The notes: a model not told the origin generated them from the letters alone. A DNA stretch of 64,000 nucleotides from an uncultured Cuneatibacter sp. (GCA_934234215.1 CAKQHB010000005.1:1-64000); one strand, 5' to 3'. Positions 27,889-36,096 are shown, numbered from the stretch's first letter. Translations and numbers: made by a program.

Positions 27889-28413
27889 ATGCAAGATACA
27901 AATACATTCTCTGTGCGGAAAGCACAGCATGAAGATGTGGATACGATCATGGAGATTATCAATCTCGCAAAAGAAGATATGAAAGCCGCCGGAAGCGATC
28001 AGTGGCAGAACGGAACTCCCAATGCCGAGATGCTCCACGCTGATATTGACCAAAGTGTCAGCTACGTCCTGTGCGATGCAGACGGTTCGATTCAGGGAAC
28101 TGCTTATATTTCCACCGAACAGGACCCAACTTATAAAGTGATCTGGGACGGAGCATGGCGTGCTGCTGACGAACCGTACACGGTCATCCACCGCGTAGCA
28201 GTCCGCCGCAGCGAGCGTGGCAGAGGTCTCGCCCTTCACATCGTCAACTTTGCAAAGACGGTTGCCGCTGCAGACGGCACTCACCAGCTGCGCATCGACA
28301 CCCACGAGAAGAATATTCCGATGCAGCATTTTCTTGCCCGCAATGGATTTTCCAGACGGGGCATCATCCAGTCCGGCGAAGGTCCACGCATTGCATACGA
28401 CTATTTCTTCTGA
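27889..28413 (+). CDS. GNAT-family N-acetyltransferase
   Basis: A 174-residue acetyltransferase with the GNAT fold: an N-terminal VRKAQHEDVDTIMEI start, then VIHRVAVRRSERGRGLALHIVNFAK, which includes the acetyl-CoA pyrophosphate loop (RGRGLA), and a C-terminal ARNGFSRRGII. GGAGG precedes the ATG. The substrate is not predictable. It is divergent from the ketopantoate-reductase-like gene and 40 bases upstream of an AraC regulator on the same strand. Confidence 0.88.
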   Translation: MQDTNTFSVRKAQHEDVDTIMEIINLAKEDMKAAGSDQWQNGTPNAEMLHADIDQSVSYVLCDADGSIQGTAYISTEQDPTYKVIWDGAWRAADEPYTVIHRVAVRRSERGRGLALHIVNFAKTVAAADGTHQLRIDTHEKNIPMQHFLARNGFSRRGIIQSGEGPRIAYDYFF

Positions 28414-28453
28414 TTTTTAAAAATCGAAATTCAAAATCAATTCGAGGTGCGGA

Positions 28454-29440
28454 ATGAACGATTCCAAGATATTTGCTACATTGCAGGATCCTGATGGCGA
28501 TACGGTCGCGACAGCCCATGCCTATGAGGCGGGAAACTTTCGTTTTAACTGGAACTCCTATCTGGATATCACGCTGGTACTGAAAGGCTCCATTCGCCTC
28601 CACACACAGGAGGGAACTTACGAGATGTCTGAGGATATGTTTGTCTTCATCAATCCCAATGTAGCCCACGCCGCCCTCAGTCTGCAAAAAGGTTCGATTG
28701 CTCTTGTTCTCACGATTTCGGAGCAATACATCAAGCAGTACTTTGGCTTTGTGCCTGTATTTCAGACCACCTGCGACCAGGACTGCGTGAATGCGCCGCT
28801 CTCTCAGGCAATCCGGAGCTGCATCGCCTCGTTCTTTTTGTCTCTGGCTTACCGAAATACAAAGTTTTCCGACCATTTTGCCAAAAGTCAGCTGGACCTG
28901 CTCCTCGCTCTGTCTCAGACTTTTCATGCGACTCTCACGAAAGAGCAATGGCTCACTTCTCAGAAAAATGCTTTTCAGCAAGCCCGCGGACAGGAATTGC
29001 TTCATTATATCAACGAACATTTTCAGGAAAATCTGACACTGAAAGATGTTGCGTCCCATGCCGGCATGAACGCATCTTATCTTTCTGCTTATTTTCGTAC
29101 CAACCTGGGCATTGGCTTTTATGAATATCTGATCCGCCAGCGGCTTTCCCATGCCGTTTATTTGCTGAACCATACCTCGGATTCCATTCTGGACATTGCA
29201 CTGGATTCCGGTTTTTCTGACCTGAAGCCCTTTTATTCTGCTTTCAACAAATATCTGCATATCTCCCCGGGAAAATACCGGAAAGCGTTGCACGATCAGA
29301 CGAAGGAAGCGCCCATCGGCGCCTCCGTAGAACTGGCATTTGACACGCCTGCTGTTTTGGATAAACTCCTTGCGTACTCGAAGACATCCTTTTCTGTCCA
29401 TTCTATTCTTGTCGATTTTTTGGATTTTTCTCATACTTAA
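28454..29440 (+). CDS. AraC-family transcriptional regulator
   Basis: A 328-residue regulator with an N-terminal cupin-type sensing domain (about 20-90: LVLKGSIRLHTQEGTYEMSEDMFVFINPNVAH) and a C-terminal double helix-turn-helix (about 185-285: LTLKDVASHAGMNASYLSAYFRTNLG, SILDIALDSGFSDLKPFYSAFNKYLHISPGKYRK). A tail of roughly 40 residues follows the HTH. It stands directly upstream of the GH105 gene and is the obvious candidate to activate it. The GH105 promoter has a good -10 but a poor -35 box, as expected for activator dependence. Confidence 0.92.
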   Translation: MNDSKIFATLQDPDGDTVATAHAYEAGNFRFNWNSYLDITLVLKGSIRLHTQEGTYEMSEDMFVFINPNVAHAALSLQKGSIALVLTISEQYIKQYFGFVPVFQTTCDQDCVNAPLSQAIRSCIASFFLSLAYRNTKFSDHFAKSQLDLLLALSQTFHATLTKEQWLTSQKNAFQQARGQELLHYINEHFQENLTLKDVASHAGMNASYLSAYFRTNLGIGFYEYLIRQRLSHAVYLLNHTSDSILDIALDSGFSDLKPFYSAFNKYLHISPGKYRKALHDQTKEAPIGASVELAFDTPAVLDKLLAYSKTSFSVHSILVDFLDFSHT

Positions 29441-29479
29441 TTTCTCAAAAAAAGCCTAACACTCTCCCTCCTTTTTCAT

Positions 29480-29485
29480 TATAAT
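29480..29485 (+). promoter_or_regulatory. -10 box of the GH105 gene
   Basis: TATAAT lies about 30 bases before the GH105 start, after a pyrimidine-rich stretch. No TTGACA-like -35 is found at 16-18 bases. A good -10 with a poor -35, just downstream of an AraC gene, suggests activator-dependent transcription. Confidence 0.45.
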
Positions 29486-29516
29486 AAAGGCATCAAAACA
29501 AATCCGGAGGGCAACC

Positions 29517-30641
29517 ATGAACCGTACACAATTGAATAAACTTTTGGAAAAAGTAAATTATCGTCTGATGCATCTCGGACTCCCGGAAGGGGCTGAGAAC
29601 GTAGATTTCAGCAATCACAAAGAAATCCACAAGGGCTTAAACCCCCGCGATTTTGGTATCGATGAGTGGGACTGGCCCCAGGGTGTCGGCCTTTACGGCC
29701 TTCTGGAGCTGCAGAGAGCCAGAGGCAATCAGGATTACGATGAATTTCTCATTGACTGGGTCAGGAAAAATCTGAAGCGCGGTCTTCCTTCCCGCAACAT
29801 CAACACAACCGCACCGTTTCTCGTTCTTTTGGATCTGATCGAGCGCCATGATTTTCCGGAATGGGAAGAGCAGTGCAAAATCCATGCAGACTGGCTGATC
29901 AATGACCTGCCGAAGACAAAGGACGGCGGCTTCCAGCATGTCACCACCGGTATTCCGGATCGCAACGCTGTTATATTGAACGAAGGCCAGCTGTGGGATG
30001 ACACCTTATTTATGGCCGTTCTCTTCCTCGGAAAGATAGGTGTTCGTTATAACAACCGCACCTGGATTGAGGAATCTGTTCATCAGTTCCTGGTACACAT
30101 TCAATATCTCTATGAGAGAGAAACCGGTCTCTTCTATCACGGCTGGACATTCAATGGCAACAACAACTTCGGACGCATCTTCTGGAACCGCGGCAATTCC
30201 TGGTTTACTTACGGATGCATCGCTTATTTGGAAGCAATGGGCGATAACATCGGTTCCGCTGTTAAGACTTACATCCTCGATGTCTGGAAGCATCAGGTGG
30301 ATGCATTAAAGGAGCTTCAGAACGAAAGTGGCCTGTGGCCCACCGTACTGGATGACCCCGACAGTTACGAGGAGGCTTCCGGTTCTGCTGCTATCGCTGC
30401 CGGTATTCTGTTAGGCATCCGCAGTGGTCTGCTGGATCCTTCTTACACTGAGATGGGTATGAAGGCAGTGGAAGGCATCATTGACTGTATCGCCGAGGAC
30501 GGCACCGTTCAGAAGGTATCCTCCGGTACTTCCATGGGCATGGATGAGCAGCACTATCTCGATATCGTTATCCGTCCGATGGCATATGGACAGTCTCTTA
30601 CTTCCCTTGCACTCACTCAGGCATATTGCCTTGTAGGCTAA
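29517..30641 (+). CDS. GH105 unsaturated rhamnogalacturonyl/uronyl hydrolase
   Basis: A 374-residue (alpha/alpha)6-barrel hydrolase of family GH105 (YteR/YesR type), which removes the unsaturated uronic acid left at the non-reducing end of pectin fragments by lyases. Family-like blocks are WDWPQGVGLYGLLE near residue 51, EGQLWDDTLFMAVLFLGKIG (Asp161/162 in the position of the catalytic aspartate), and HGWTFNGNN plus FWNRGNSWF. No signal peptide is present, so it acts on imported oligosaccharides. GGAGG precedes the ATG. The unsaturated product converts to the substrate of KduI (58301-59161) and KduD, which are encoded elsewhere in this window. Confidence 0.9.
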   Translation: MNRTQLNKLLEKVNYRLMHLGLPEGAENVDFSNHKEIHKGLNPRDFGIDEWDWPQGVGLYGLLELQRARGNQDYDEFLIDWVRKNLKRGLPSRNINTTAPFLVLLDLIERHDFPEWEEQCKIHADWLINDLPKTKDGGFQHVTTGIPDRNAVILNEGQLWDDTLFMAVLFLGKIGVRYNNRTWIEESVHQFLVHIQYLYERETGLFYHGWTFNGNNNFGRIFWNRGNSWFTYGCIAYLEAMGDNIGSAVKTYILDVWKHQVDALKELQNESGLWPTVLDDPDSYEEASGSAAIAAGILLGIRSGLLDPSYTEMGMKAVEGIIDCIAEDGTVQKVSSGTSMGMDEQHYLDIVIRPMAYGQSLTSLALTQAYCLVG

Positions 30642-30653
30642 TTAAACCCGAAT

Positions 30654-31034
30654 TTGATTGCTCATGACGCGAAAGGAGTTTTATCAGAGCAGATCCTGCC
30701 CTGCGGCGAATGCTACTTCTGTAAGAACGGAAAGCACTGGATGTGCCAGCGCTCTGCGGTATTTGGTTCCAAGAATTACGCAAACGGCGGTTTTGCAGAA
30801 TATATCAAGCTGCCGAAGGGTTCCCGCACTCATGTCCTGCCGAAGAACTTTACCACGGAACAGGGCGTTCTCGTTGAGCCGATCGCCTGCGGTATGCATG
30901 CGCTGGAGCAGGCGCACATCGACCACAACGATGTCGTTGTCATCTCCCACACCTACAAGCTGGCGGACTGGAAAGAAGCATTTGAGACTGCTGCAAGCGA
31001 TCCCAACGCAGTCAAGGTTATGCTGGAGCCGTAA
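30654..31034 (+). pseudogene. Deleted zinc-dependent alcohol dehydrogenase remnant
   Basis: The 126 codons encode the structural-zinc lobe of a medium-chain dehydrogenase (ILPCGECYFCKNGKHWMC, then NGGFAEYIKLPKG and VEPIACGMHALEQAHI). This runs in frame directly from DVVVIS into the extreme C terminus (HTYKLADWKEAFETA...VKVMLEP). A normal member has about 340 residues. The N-terminal catalytic part and the whole Rossmann NAD-binding domain (about 150 residues) are missing. The only start is TTG with no ribosome binding site. I read this as a decayed gene with one N-terminal and one internal in-frame deletion, formerly the partner of the GH105 gene. Confidence 0.85.
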
Positions 31035-31061
31035 TCAGTATTTTTCATAGATTCTATCAGC

Positions 31062-31109
31062 AAAACAGGGCTGTCACGTTTCATCCGAGAAGCGTGACAG
31101 CCCTGTTTT
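31062..31109 (+). terminator. Strong bidirectional terminator
   Basis: Arms AAAACAGGGCTGTCACG (31062-31078) and CGTGACAGCCCTGTTTT (31093-31109) form a perfect 17-bp stem ending in T. It follows the dehydrogenase remnant on the plus strand. Because the stem starts with AAAA, it can also terminate minus-strand transcripts from the membrane-protein operon that ends at 31156. Confidence 0.92.
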
Positions 31110-31155
31110 TGATTCCGTAATGTTGATTGATTTCCGTGATTACAAAGCAAATGCA

Positions 31156-31797
31156 TTATGCGATCTCGCCGCCGTGCAGGTGCAGCTCCTCAAAATTGTG
31201 TTTGTGCAGGAGAATCGCTCCCAGCAGGAATGCGCCCTGCCCGATGGTATTTACCGCTTCTGCGATCCAGTTCATCAGCGCACTGCTAAAATCGCGGGAA
31301 GACAAATATCCCATTCCCAAGGAGCAGACAAAAGACAGGGCGAACAGTGCGATCAGCCACGGCTTTTTCATCTTGACGGACAAAATCGAAAGGCCGGCGT
31401 TGATAAAGCCCAGCCCCAGAATCATCAGTGTTACAAAAAAGAATGTTCCGCTGAAGATGGGTGGTGCAACGGCTGCAAGTGTCGTTGTTTTTCGGGTCTG
31501 TCTGTGACAGAGCATTGCGAGAATGCCAAGACCTGCAAGCAGAAAACCAAGCGACTGCAACGGAAAGAACACCGCATTCAGTGCCTGAAAATCACAGATA
31601 CCGATGGCATACAGCAGCTTGTAGACAGCCTTTAGTGCACCGGCACTGATAACATCAAATGTTCCTGCCGCGAACAGTGCAAATGCGCCCTTGCTCATTT
31701 TGTTGTACAAATCGCGGATCAGGATCACGGTGGCAGATGTAAAAAAGATGACCGGCAGAAAGTCAACGAGTGCCATCAAAATCGAAAACTCTTTCAT
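31156..31797 (-). CDS. Polytopic membrane protein, unknown function
   Basis: A 213-residue protein with about six or seven membrane segments (for example LMALVDFLPVIFFTSATVILI, LQSLGFLLAGLGILAML, FVTLMILGLGFINAGLSIL) and a His-rich C-terminal tail (LHKHNFEELHLHGGE). I do not recognise the family. It starts at 31797, with GGAGG about nine bases upstream. It is the last gene of the TetR-led operon, following the DUF1295 gene by 27 bases. Confidence 0.7.
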   Translation of the reverse strand: MKEFSILMALVDFLPVIFFTSATVILIRDLYNKMSKGAFALFAAGTFDVISAGALKAVYKLLYAIGICDFQALNAVFFPLQSLGFLLAGLGILAMLCHRQTRKTTTLAAVAPPIFSGTFFFVTLMILGLGFINAGLSILSVKMKKPWLIALFALSFVCSLGMGYLSSRDFSSALMNWIAEAVNTIGQGAFLLGAILLHKHNFEELHLHGGEIA

Positions 31798-31824
31798 AGA
31801 GGTAATCCTCCCTCTTATCATTTG

Positions 31825-32634
31825 TTATTTTTTGTTCAGATGGTAAATCGGCACAAGAGGTAAAATGATCGGCGTTTTGTTTGCGTAGTCATTGTACTCT
31901 TTATTGTCCCCGTAACGCCCCATCTGGCGCTTTTCCAGACGCTGCGCACCGTTGAACATGATGAACACAATACAGATATAAGCTGCGATTGCGGTAATCC
32001 ACTGACCAATCGTTGCATAGGTGGAAATACCGCTGATGAATACGCCGGTCCAGAAAATGATCTCACCGAGATAGTTCGGGCAGCGCACGATGCGGTAGAG
32101 TCCCTTCATGGCAACCATCTCTGAGCGCTCCTTTTTCTGTGCGGATTTCTGACTGTCTGCGATGGATTCCAGCACAATGCCAAAGACGGAGATTGCCATT
32201 CCGATCAATGGCAGCAGAACATCTGTAGAATTGTTTACGATGCGGAACAGCATCGGGCTGACCTGTGCCACATACAGGACAGCAACAGAAACCCAAATGA
32301 TAAACAGAACGAAGAACGGCATTTTCTTCTCTTTGTTTTTCGCGAGTGTATCTTTTGCCACATCCGTCTTCTTGAAAGAAGCATTTTTTAATTCCCGGAC
32401 AAGCAAAAATCCGGAAAGTCGTGCGCCGTAAAGCACAAAGAGAATCGTCTGCAGCACAATCAGAACAAGGGGTGTCGCAGTTGGAGTGATCAGATACAGG
32501 ATCAGAATCGTGATGCCGCCGCCGGCAATCGCAAAGCCATATCCGATGGAAAGAAAATATACGAATTTATAAAAACCAACTGCACATAAAACAGCACAGA
32601 CAATAAACAAAATCCCTAACAAGTTCCACGGCAT
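31825..32634 (-). CDS. DUF1295 family integral membrane protein (steroid reductase/ICMT-like)
   Basis: A 269-residue membrane protein with about seven membrane segments. Its C-terminal motif GLYRIVRCPNYLGEIIFWTGVF followed by GRYGDNKEYNDYANKTPI is the signature shared by DUF1295, steroid 5-alpha-reductase-like and isoprenylcysteine methyltransferase-like proteins, which act on lipophilic substrates using NADPH or SAM. It starts at 32634, two bases from the end of the NAD(P)-binding gene, with AAGGAG upstream. Neighbours suggest a redox modification of a membrane-soluble compound; the substrate is unknown. Confidence 0.8.
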   Translation of the reverse strand: MPWNLLGILFIVCAVLCAVGFYKFVYFLSIGYGFAIAGGGITILILYLITPTATPLVLIVLQTILFVLYGARLSGFLLVRELKNASFKKTDVAKDTLAKNKEKKMPFFVLFIIWVSVAVLYVAQVSPMLFRIVNNSTDVLLPLIGMAISVFGIVLESIADSQKSAQKKERSEMVAMKGLYRIVRCPNYLGEIIFWTGVFISGISTYATIGQWITAIAAYICIVFIMFNGAQRLEKRQMGRYGDNKEYNDYANKTPIILPLVPIYHLNKK

Positions 32635-32635
32635 A

Positions 32636-33502
32636 TCAGCCACGCTCCTTTCCAAAATAGGATTTCAGGTAATCGGCAAAGCTGGCATCTCCGGTCTCCG
32701 TGTCGCCCACGAGGTCGTGGCTGAGAGTCCATTTGGAGAACAGGATAATGTCGTGCTTTCCGGCTTTTTTGATCTTCGGGAGATTTGCAAGAATGCCAAA
32801 CAGCCAGATCGGCGCCCACTTGATCTTCAAAGGTTTTCCGGCTGCATCAAAGCACAGCTTTGCCATCTCCTCGTAAGAGTATGTTTCTTTTCCTCCCACG
32901 TTGTACGTCGCATTTGTATCCTGCATATGAGCCACAATGAAGGCTGCAAAGTCCGGGCAGTCTACTACGTTGGCGCGGACATGTCCGTAGCCTTTGAGAA
33001 GCTGCATTTCACCATTGTCCACATAGGGCTTAAACACTTTTGCAATATCGTAAAAATATCCTGTGGGGCGATAGATCACATAGTCCATCGGCTGCTTTTT
33101 GATTTCCTGTTCCACCATATATTTTGCGTGGAGCATGGGAACTTTCTCGGCTCCCGGCTCATCGCAGGAGATAACGGAAATATAGTTGAATTTTTTGACA
33201 CCGGCGCGTTTTGCTTCTTCGTACAAATTCATGTTTCCATGATAATCTACATCGTAAGAAGTCAGCTTTGTGGAGGCTCCGGTGAGTCCCATTGTTGTAA
33301 TGACCACATCCGCTCCATCGCAAAGTCCTTTTAAAGTAGCGGGATTTGTCGCATCAATCGCAGCAAAGGTATACTTGCCTGCACATTCTGCGATTTTTGT
33401 CTCTTTCAGATCTGCGGCAACAACTTCATAGCCGCTGTTGCAGAGCAGCTTTAAAATTTCGATGCCCAGATTTCCAAAGGCACCAGCCAATACAACTTTC
33501 AT
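32636..33502 (-). CDS. NAD(P)-binding SDR-type/NmrA-like oxidoreductase
   Basis: A 288-residue atypical short-chain dehydrogenase with an N-terminal MKVVLAGAFGNLGIEIL nucleotide-binding loop, DVVITTMGLTG, and VIYRPTGYFYDIAKVF, which resembles the YbjT/NmrA group. The usual YxxxK pair is not obvious. The start at 33502 is set by AGAGGAAG. It sits between the flavin-reductase-like and DUF1295 genes in one operon. Confidence 0.83.
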   Translation of the reverse strand: MKVVLAGAFGNLGIEILKLLCNSGYEVVAADLKETKIAECAGKYTFAAIDATNPATLKGLCDGADVVITTMGLTGASTKLTSYDVDYHGNMNLYEEAKRAGVKKFNYISVISCDEPGAEKVPMLHAKYMVEQEIKKQPMDYVIYRPTGYFYDIAKVFKPYVDNGEMQLLKGYGHVRANVVDCPDFAAFIVAHMQDTNATYNVGGKETYSYEEMAKLCFDAAGKPLKIKWAPIWLFGILANLPKIKKAGKHDIILFSKWTLSHDLVGDTETGDASFADYLKSYFGKERG

Positions 33503-33521
33503 GATAGATTCTTCCTCTTTC

Positions 33522-34445
33522 TTATTTATTCTTTTCTTTGGAGCGCTTGTCATTGATGATCTTCATATGTTCTGCCGTGATAAGTTCCACGTTATTTTCC
33601 TTTGCCCACTGGACACAGCCGCGAAGGACGGTGGACAGGAAGACGCGGGGAACACCGAGAATCGTTTCCAGAGCATCATCAGTAAACTTCACTTTGTCAT
33701 CGGCACGGTCGGCGGCATAGCGAACAGATTCCAGTGTTGCCTTGCGCACCTGCAAAAGCTCGGCACGCATGCGGGTCTTGCGGTGGAACCAGAAGTTCTT
33801 GGAATCGCGATAGCCGTAATCAACCGGAAGCGGCGGGAAATCTTTTGCACGGACACCGTTGATAATGGCATCGCTGTATTTCTTTTTCATCAGGATCTTG
33901 TCAACGCGCAGAATAAAGTGAGCGCCAAATTTGCTCGTGATACCGTTGAAATCGTGATAAGGCGGCTCATAACCGTTTAATTCGCCCGGCAAATCTTTGT
34001 CTGCACCGTCCAGTTCCCGCACCCAGGTACATTCAATGGACTGGATAGCATCCGTCAGCACCATCGGTCTTTTCTCACCAGTCTGCTCCTCTACAAGACT
34101 CTTTTCCAGACGGAAATTGCACTTTGGCATCTTGTCGGAAGGCTTATCTCCGGGCCAGGAGAGCTTCACGGCTTCCTTGAAAGATTTTGGTTTGTCGTCA
34201 ATGAAATTCAATGCGCACTTTCCATTGCGAAGAATGTTCTGCGCAGTGTTGGAAGAATTGCGGCAGGAAAGAAGCATTGCGTAAAAATCTTTGCCTGCTA
34301 CATAGTAAGGCTGCACGAGAGAATAAGGTCCAAGGGTTGTGGATCCATCCTCACAAAGAGTGCTGATAATAACAGTCGGCATCGGGAAAAACAGAGATGT
34401 CTGATAGAAATTATCAACGATACGAAGGTCTTCAAAACTACTCAT
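33522..34445 (-). CDS. Flavin reductase-like FMN-binding protein with C-terminal PCP-red-like domain
   Basis: A 307-residue protein. Residues about 10-200 form a split-barrel flavin reductase/DIM6-NTAB domain (PTVIISTLCEDGSTTLGPYSLVQPY, CRNSSNTAQNILRNGKCALNF). Residues about 255-305 (FTDDALETILGVPRVFLSTVLRGCVQWAKENNVELITAEHMKIIND) look like the small helical domain found at the end of light-independent protochlorophyllide reductase subunits. Its ATG overlaps the TetR gene end by eight bases, with AAGGAG upstream. It probably binds FMN and takes part in a reduction with the two downstream enzymes. Confidence 0.82.
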   Translation of the reverse strand: MSSFEDLRIVDNFYQTSLFFPMPTVIISTLCEDGSTTLGPYSLVQPYYVAGKDFYAMLLSCRNSSNTAQNILRNGKCALNFIDDKPKSFKEAVKLSWPGDKPSDKMPKCNFRLEKSLVEEQTGEKRPMVLTDAIQSIECTWVRELDGADKDLPGELNGYEPPYHDFNGITSKFGAHFILRVDKILMKKKYSDAIINGVRAKDFPPLPVDYGYRDSKNFWFHRKTRMRAELLQVRKATLESVRYAADRADDKVKFTDDALETILGVPRVFLSTVLRGCVQWAKENNVELITAEHMKIINDKRSKEKNK

Positions 34446-34974
34446 GGTCGGTCTCCTTTATTGATAATATTTTTTCAAGAACCGGGGAAAGTTCCGCAAA
34501 AGAGATCCCCTCCATCGTCCAGGTGAGAAGAGATTCCGCAAGAAAGCGGGAGAGAAATTCCGGGTTCTGATCGTTCTTACAAATGGGAAGCAGCCAGTCT
34601 GCCAGTTGATCCCGCAGCTGTGCATGCCGTTCGGAAAAAATACTGGAGAACACTTTTGCGGCATCCGGATCTGTAAAAAGGGTATGATGCTCGTCGGAAA
34701 ACGTATGCAGCATTTCATAGATCTGATACAGCATATTCCGCGGATCATCCGAGACAGGACTTAAAAAGCGTTCTCTGGATGCGTACCAATCGTCTGCGAC
34801 GGCAGCCGCGATCAGCATGTCCTTCGAAGGAAAATAGTTATATACGGTTCCAACTCCGACCCCGCAGGCGCGGGCGACAGAGCGAATCGTCGTCTGTGCG
34901 TAACCGTGCTGCTCGATCTGCTGTCGAACTTCGGTTAAAAGCTGTTCCCGCACATGTTCCAAAATCTTTGGCAA
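34438..34974 (-). CDS. TetR-family transcriptional regulator
   Basis: A 178-residue TetR repressor with the N-terminal HTH (HGYAQTTIRSVARACGVGVGTVYNYFPSKDMLI) and a helical ligand-binding domain. The start is TTG at 34974, chosen because AAAGGAGG lies eight bases upstream and no ATG is available. It is the first gene of the operon with the flavin-reductase-like, NAD(P)-binding, DUF1295 and membrane protein genes. A palindrome at 35003-35016 just after the promoter -10 is the likely operator, implying that the operon is derepressed by its own substrate. Confidence 0.92.
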   Translation of the reverse strand: MPKILEHVREQLLTEVRQQIEQHGYAQTTIRSVARACGVGVGTVYNYFPSKDMLIAAAVADDWYASRERFLSPVSDDPRNMLYQIYEMLHTFSDEHHTLFTDPDAAKVFSSIFSERHAQLRDQLADWLLPICKNDQNPEFLSRFLAESLLTWTMEGISFAELSPVLEKILSIKETDHE

Positions 34975-35002
34975 GGAAGTATCCTCCTTTCAGATTCGCT
35001 TT

Positions 35003-35051
35003 ATGAACGTGTTCATAATACAGTTGTAACCTTTTTCGCTGAGTTTGTCAA
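35003..35051 (-). promoter_or_regulatory. Promoter and TetR operator
   Basis: Minus-strand TTGACA (35051-35046), 17 bp, TACAAC (35028-35023), then the inverted repeat ATGAAC-AC-GTTCAT (35016-35003) at the expected transcription start. TGAAC/GTTCA palindromes are common TetR-family operators, and this one would block initiation. Confidence 0.75.
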
Positions 35052-35070
35052 GAAAAAGACAAACTATTTT

Positions 35071-35126
35071 AAAAAAGAAAAAACAGGGTGTCCTCCTTCC
35101 GATGAAAGGAATAGACAACCCTGTTA
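35071..35126 (-). terminator. Terminator between TetR-operon promoter and aldolase gene
   Basis: A stem of AACAGGG (minus 35125-35119) with CCCTGTT (35088-35082), an extra GTC/GAC pairing and an inner CCTTTC/GGAAGG hairpin precedes a T-rich tract on the minus strand. It follows the aldolase gene at 35140. The repeat of AACAGGG arms recalls the terminator at 31062 but the loops differ. Confidence 0.
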
Positions 35127-35139
35127 TATATAATCCTGT

Positions 35140-36042
35140 TTAGTCGTTTTCCAGATTCTCTGCCAGTACCTGATCGACAAACTTCTTCTGCTCATCGGTC
35201 AGTGGCAAGAACGGCTTTCTCGGCAGTCCTGCATCAATGCCCATCGTGTTCAGGATGTACTTGATTGCCGGGAACAGTCCCACATCTACCAGTGCATTCA
35301 TGATGTTGTTTGCGGAGATCTGCAGTCTTCTTGCCTCCTCCAGATCCTTTCTCATGAACGCATCGTATACTTTCTTGTAATGCGGATACATAAAGTTAAA
35401 CGTGCTGCCGATCGCGCCGTCTGCGCCCAGTGCCAGCGCTGCGATCATTGTCTCGTCATATCCGTCAAATACGAGCAGCTCCGGATTCAGATGCTTGATA
35501 CGCTCCAGCTGATATACGATCTGGTTTGTGTGCTTCACACCCATGATTGCTTCGGAAGTGAACAGCCTGCGATAGTTCGGATCTGCCAGATTGAACTCCT
35601 TTCCGGTGTTGCCGGGGAAGTTGTAGATGATGATGGGCATACCGGTTGCTTCATAGATATCATAATAGTAATTAGAGATGGCTTCACTGCCAAATCCATA
35701 GTAAAAAGGCGGTGTGGCAGCGATGGCATCAAAGCCCAGCTCCTTTGCGTACTTTGCGTACTCGATTGCCTGATGCGTTGCGATCGTGCCAACATGAGCG
35801 ATCAAAGTCGCCTTGTCCTTCATCTCGGACGCCACTTCAAATGTCTTCCTGCGCTCTTCCGGAGACAGCAGGAAACATTCTGCGGAGCTTCCGCCGATGA
35901 ACAAACCGCTTGCTCCCTGACGGATATTCATGCTCATGACATCCCGCATTGCCTGCTCATTTACCTTGTTATCTGCGGTAAAGGGTGTGATCGTTGCAGG
36001 GAAAATCTTTCCTGCAAATTTTTCTCGAAACTGTTTGTCCAT
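35140..36042 (-). CDS. N-acetylneuraminate lyase/DapA-family aldolase
   Basis: A 300-residue class I aldolase of the DHDPS/NAL superfamily. Visible are GGSSAE at 50-55 (the GSTGE-type carboxylate site), Tyr140 (IIIYNFPG), Schiff-base Lys170 (GVKHTN) and GYDE at 194-197 with GSTFN. The GYDE and GSTFN pattern is closer to N-acetylneuraminate lyase than to dihydrodipicolinate synthase. The start at 36042 follows GGAGG at eight bases. No sialic acid transporter, epimerase or kinase is nearby, so a related 2-oxo acid such as a sugar-derived keto-deoxy acid remains possible. It is divergent from the MATE pump. Confidence 0.85.
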   Translation of the reverse strand: MDKQFREKFAGKIFPATITPFTADNKVNEQAMRDVMSMNIRQGASGLFIGGSSAECFLLSPEERRKTFEVASEMKDKATLIAHVGTIATHQAIEYAKYAKELGFDAIAATPPFYYGFGSEAISNYYYDIYEATGMPIIIYNFPGNTGKEFNLADPNYRRLFTSEAIMGVKHTNQIVYQLERIKHLNPELLVFDGYDETMIAALALGADGAIGSTFNFMYPHYKKVYDAFMRKDLEEARRLQISANNIMNALVDVGLFPAIKYILNTMGIDAGLPRKPFLPLTDEQKKFVDQVLAENLEND

Positions 36043-36067
36043 TTGTTTTTCCTCCATTTTGAAAGTC

Positions 36068-36096
36068 TTGCGACTTCTGTTTTTTTATGCTATCAT
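36068..36096 (+). promoter_or_regulatory. Sigma-A promoter of the MATE gene
   Basis: TTGCGA (36068-36073), 17 bp, TATCAT (36091-36096), starting RNA near 36103. It lies between the divergent aldolase and MATE genes. This places the true MATE start at or after 36122. Confidence 0.6.

Noticed and set aside
28364..29434. Long minus-strand open frame opposite the AraC gene
   Set aside because: It mirrors the AraC coding sequence, has no protein-like motifs and no ribosome binding site.
35071..35126. Treating the repeated AACAGGG terminator arms at 31062 and 35082 as a mobile repeat
   Set aside because: Only about seven bases of the arm are shared and the loops differ; both are ordinary terminators. 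The feature entry at 35071-35126 carries a confidence of 0 by mistake of scale; I judge the terminator itself likely (about 0.8).
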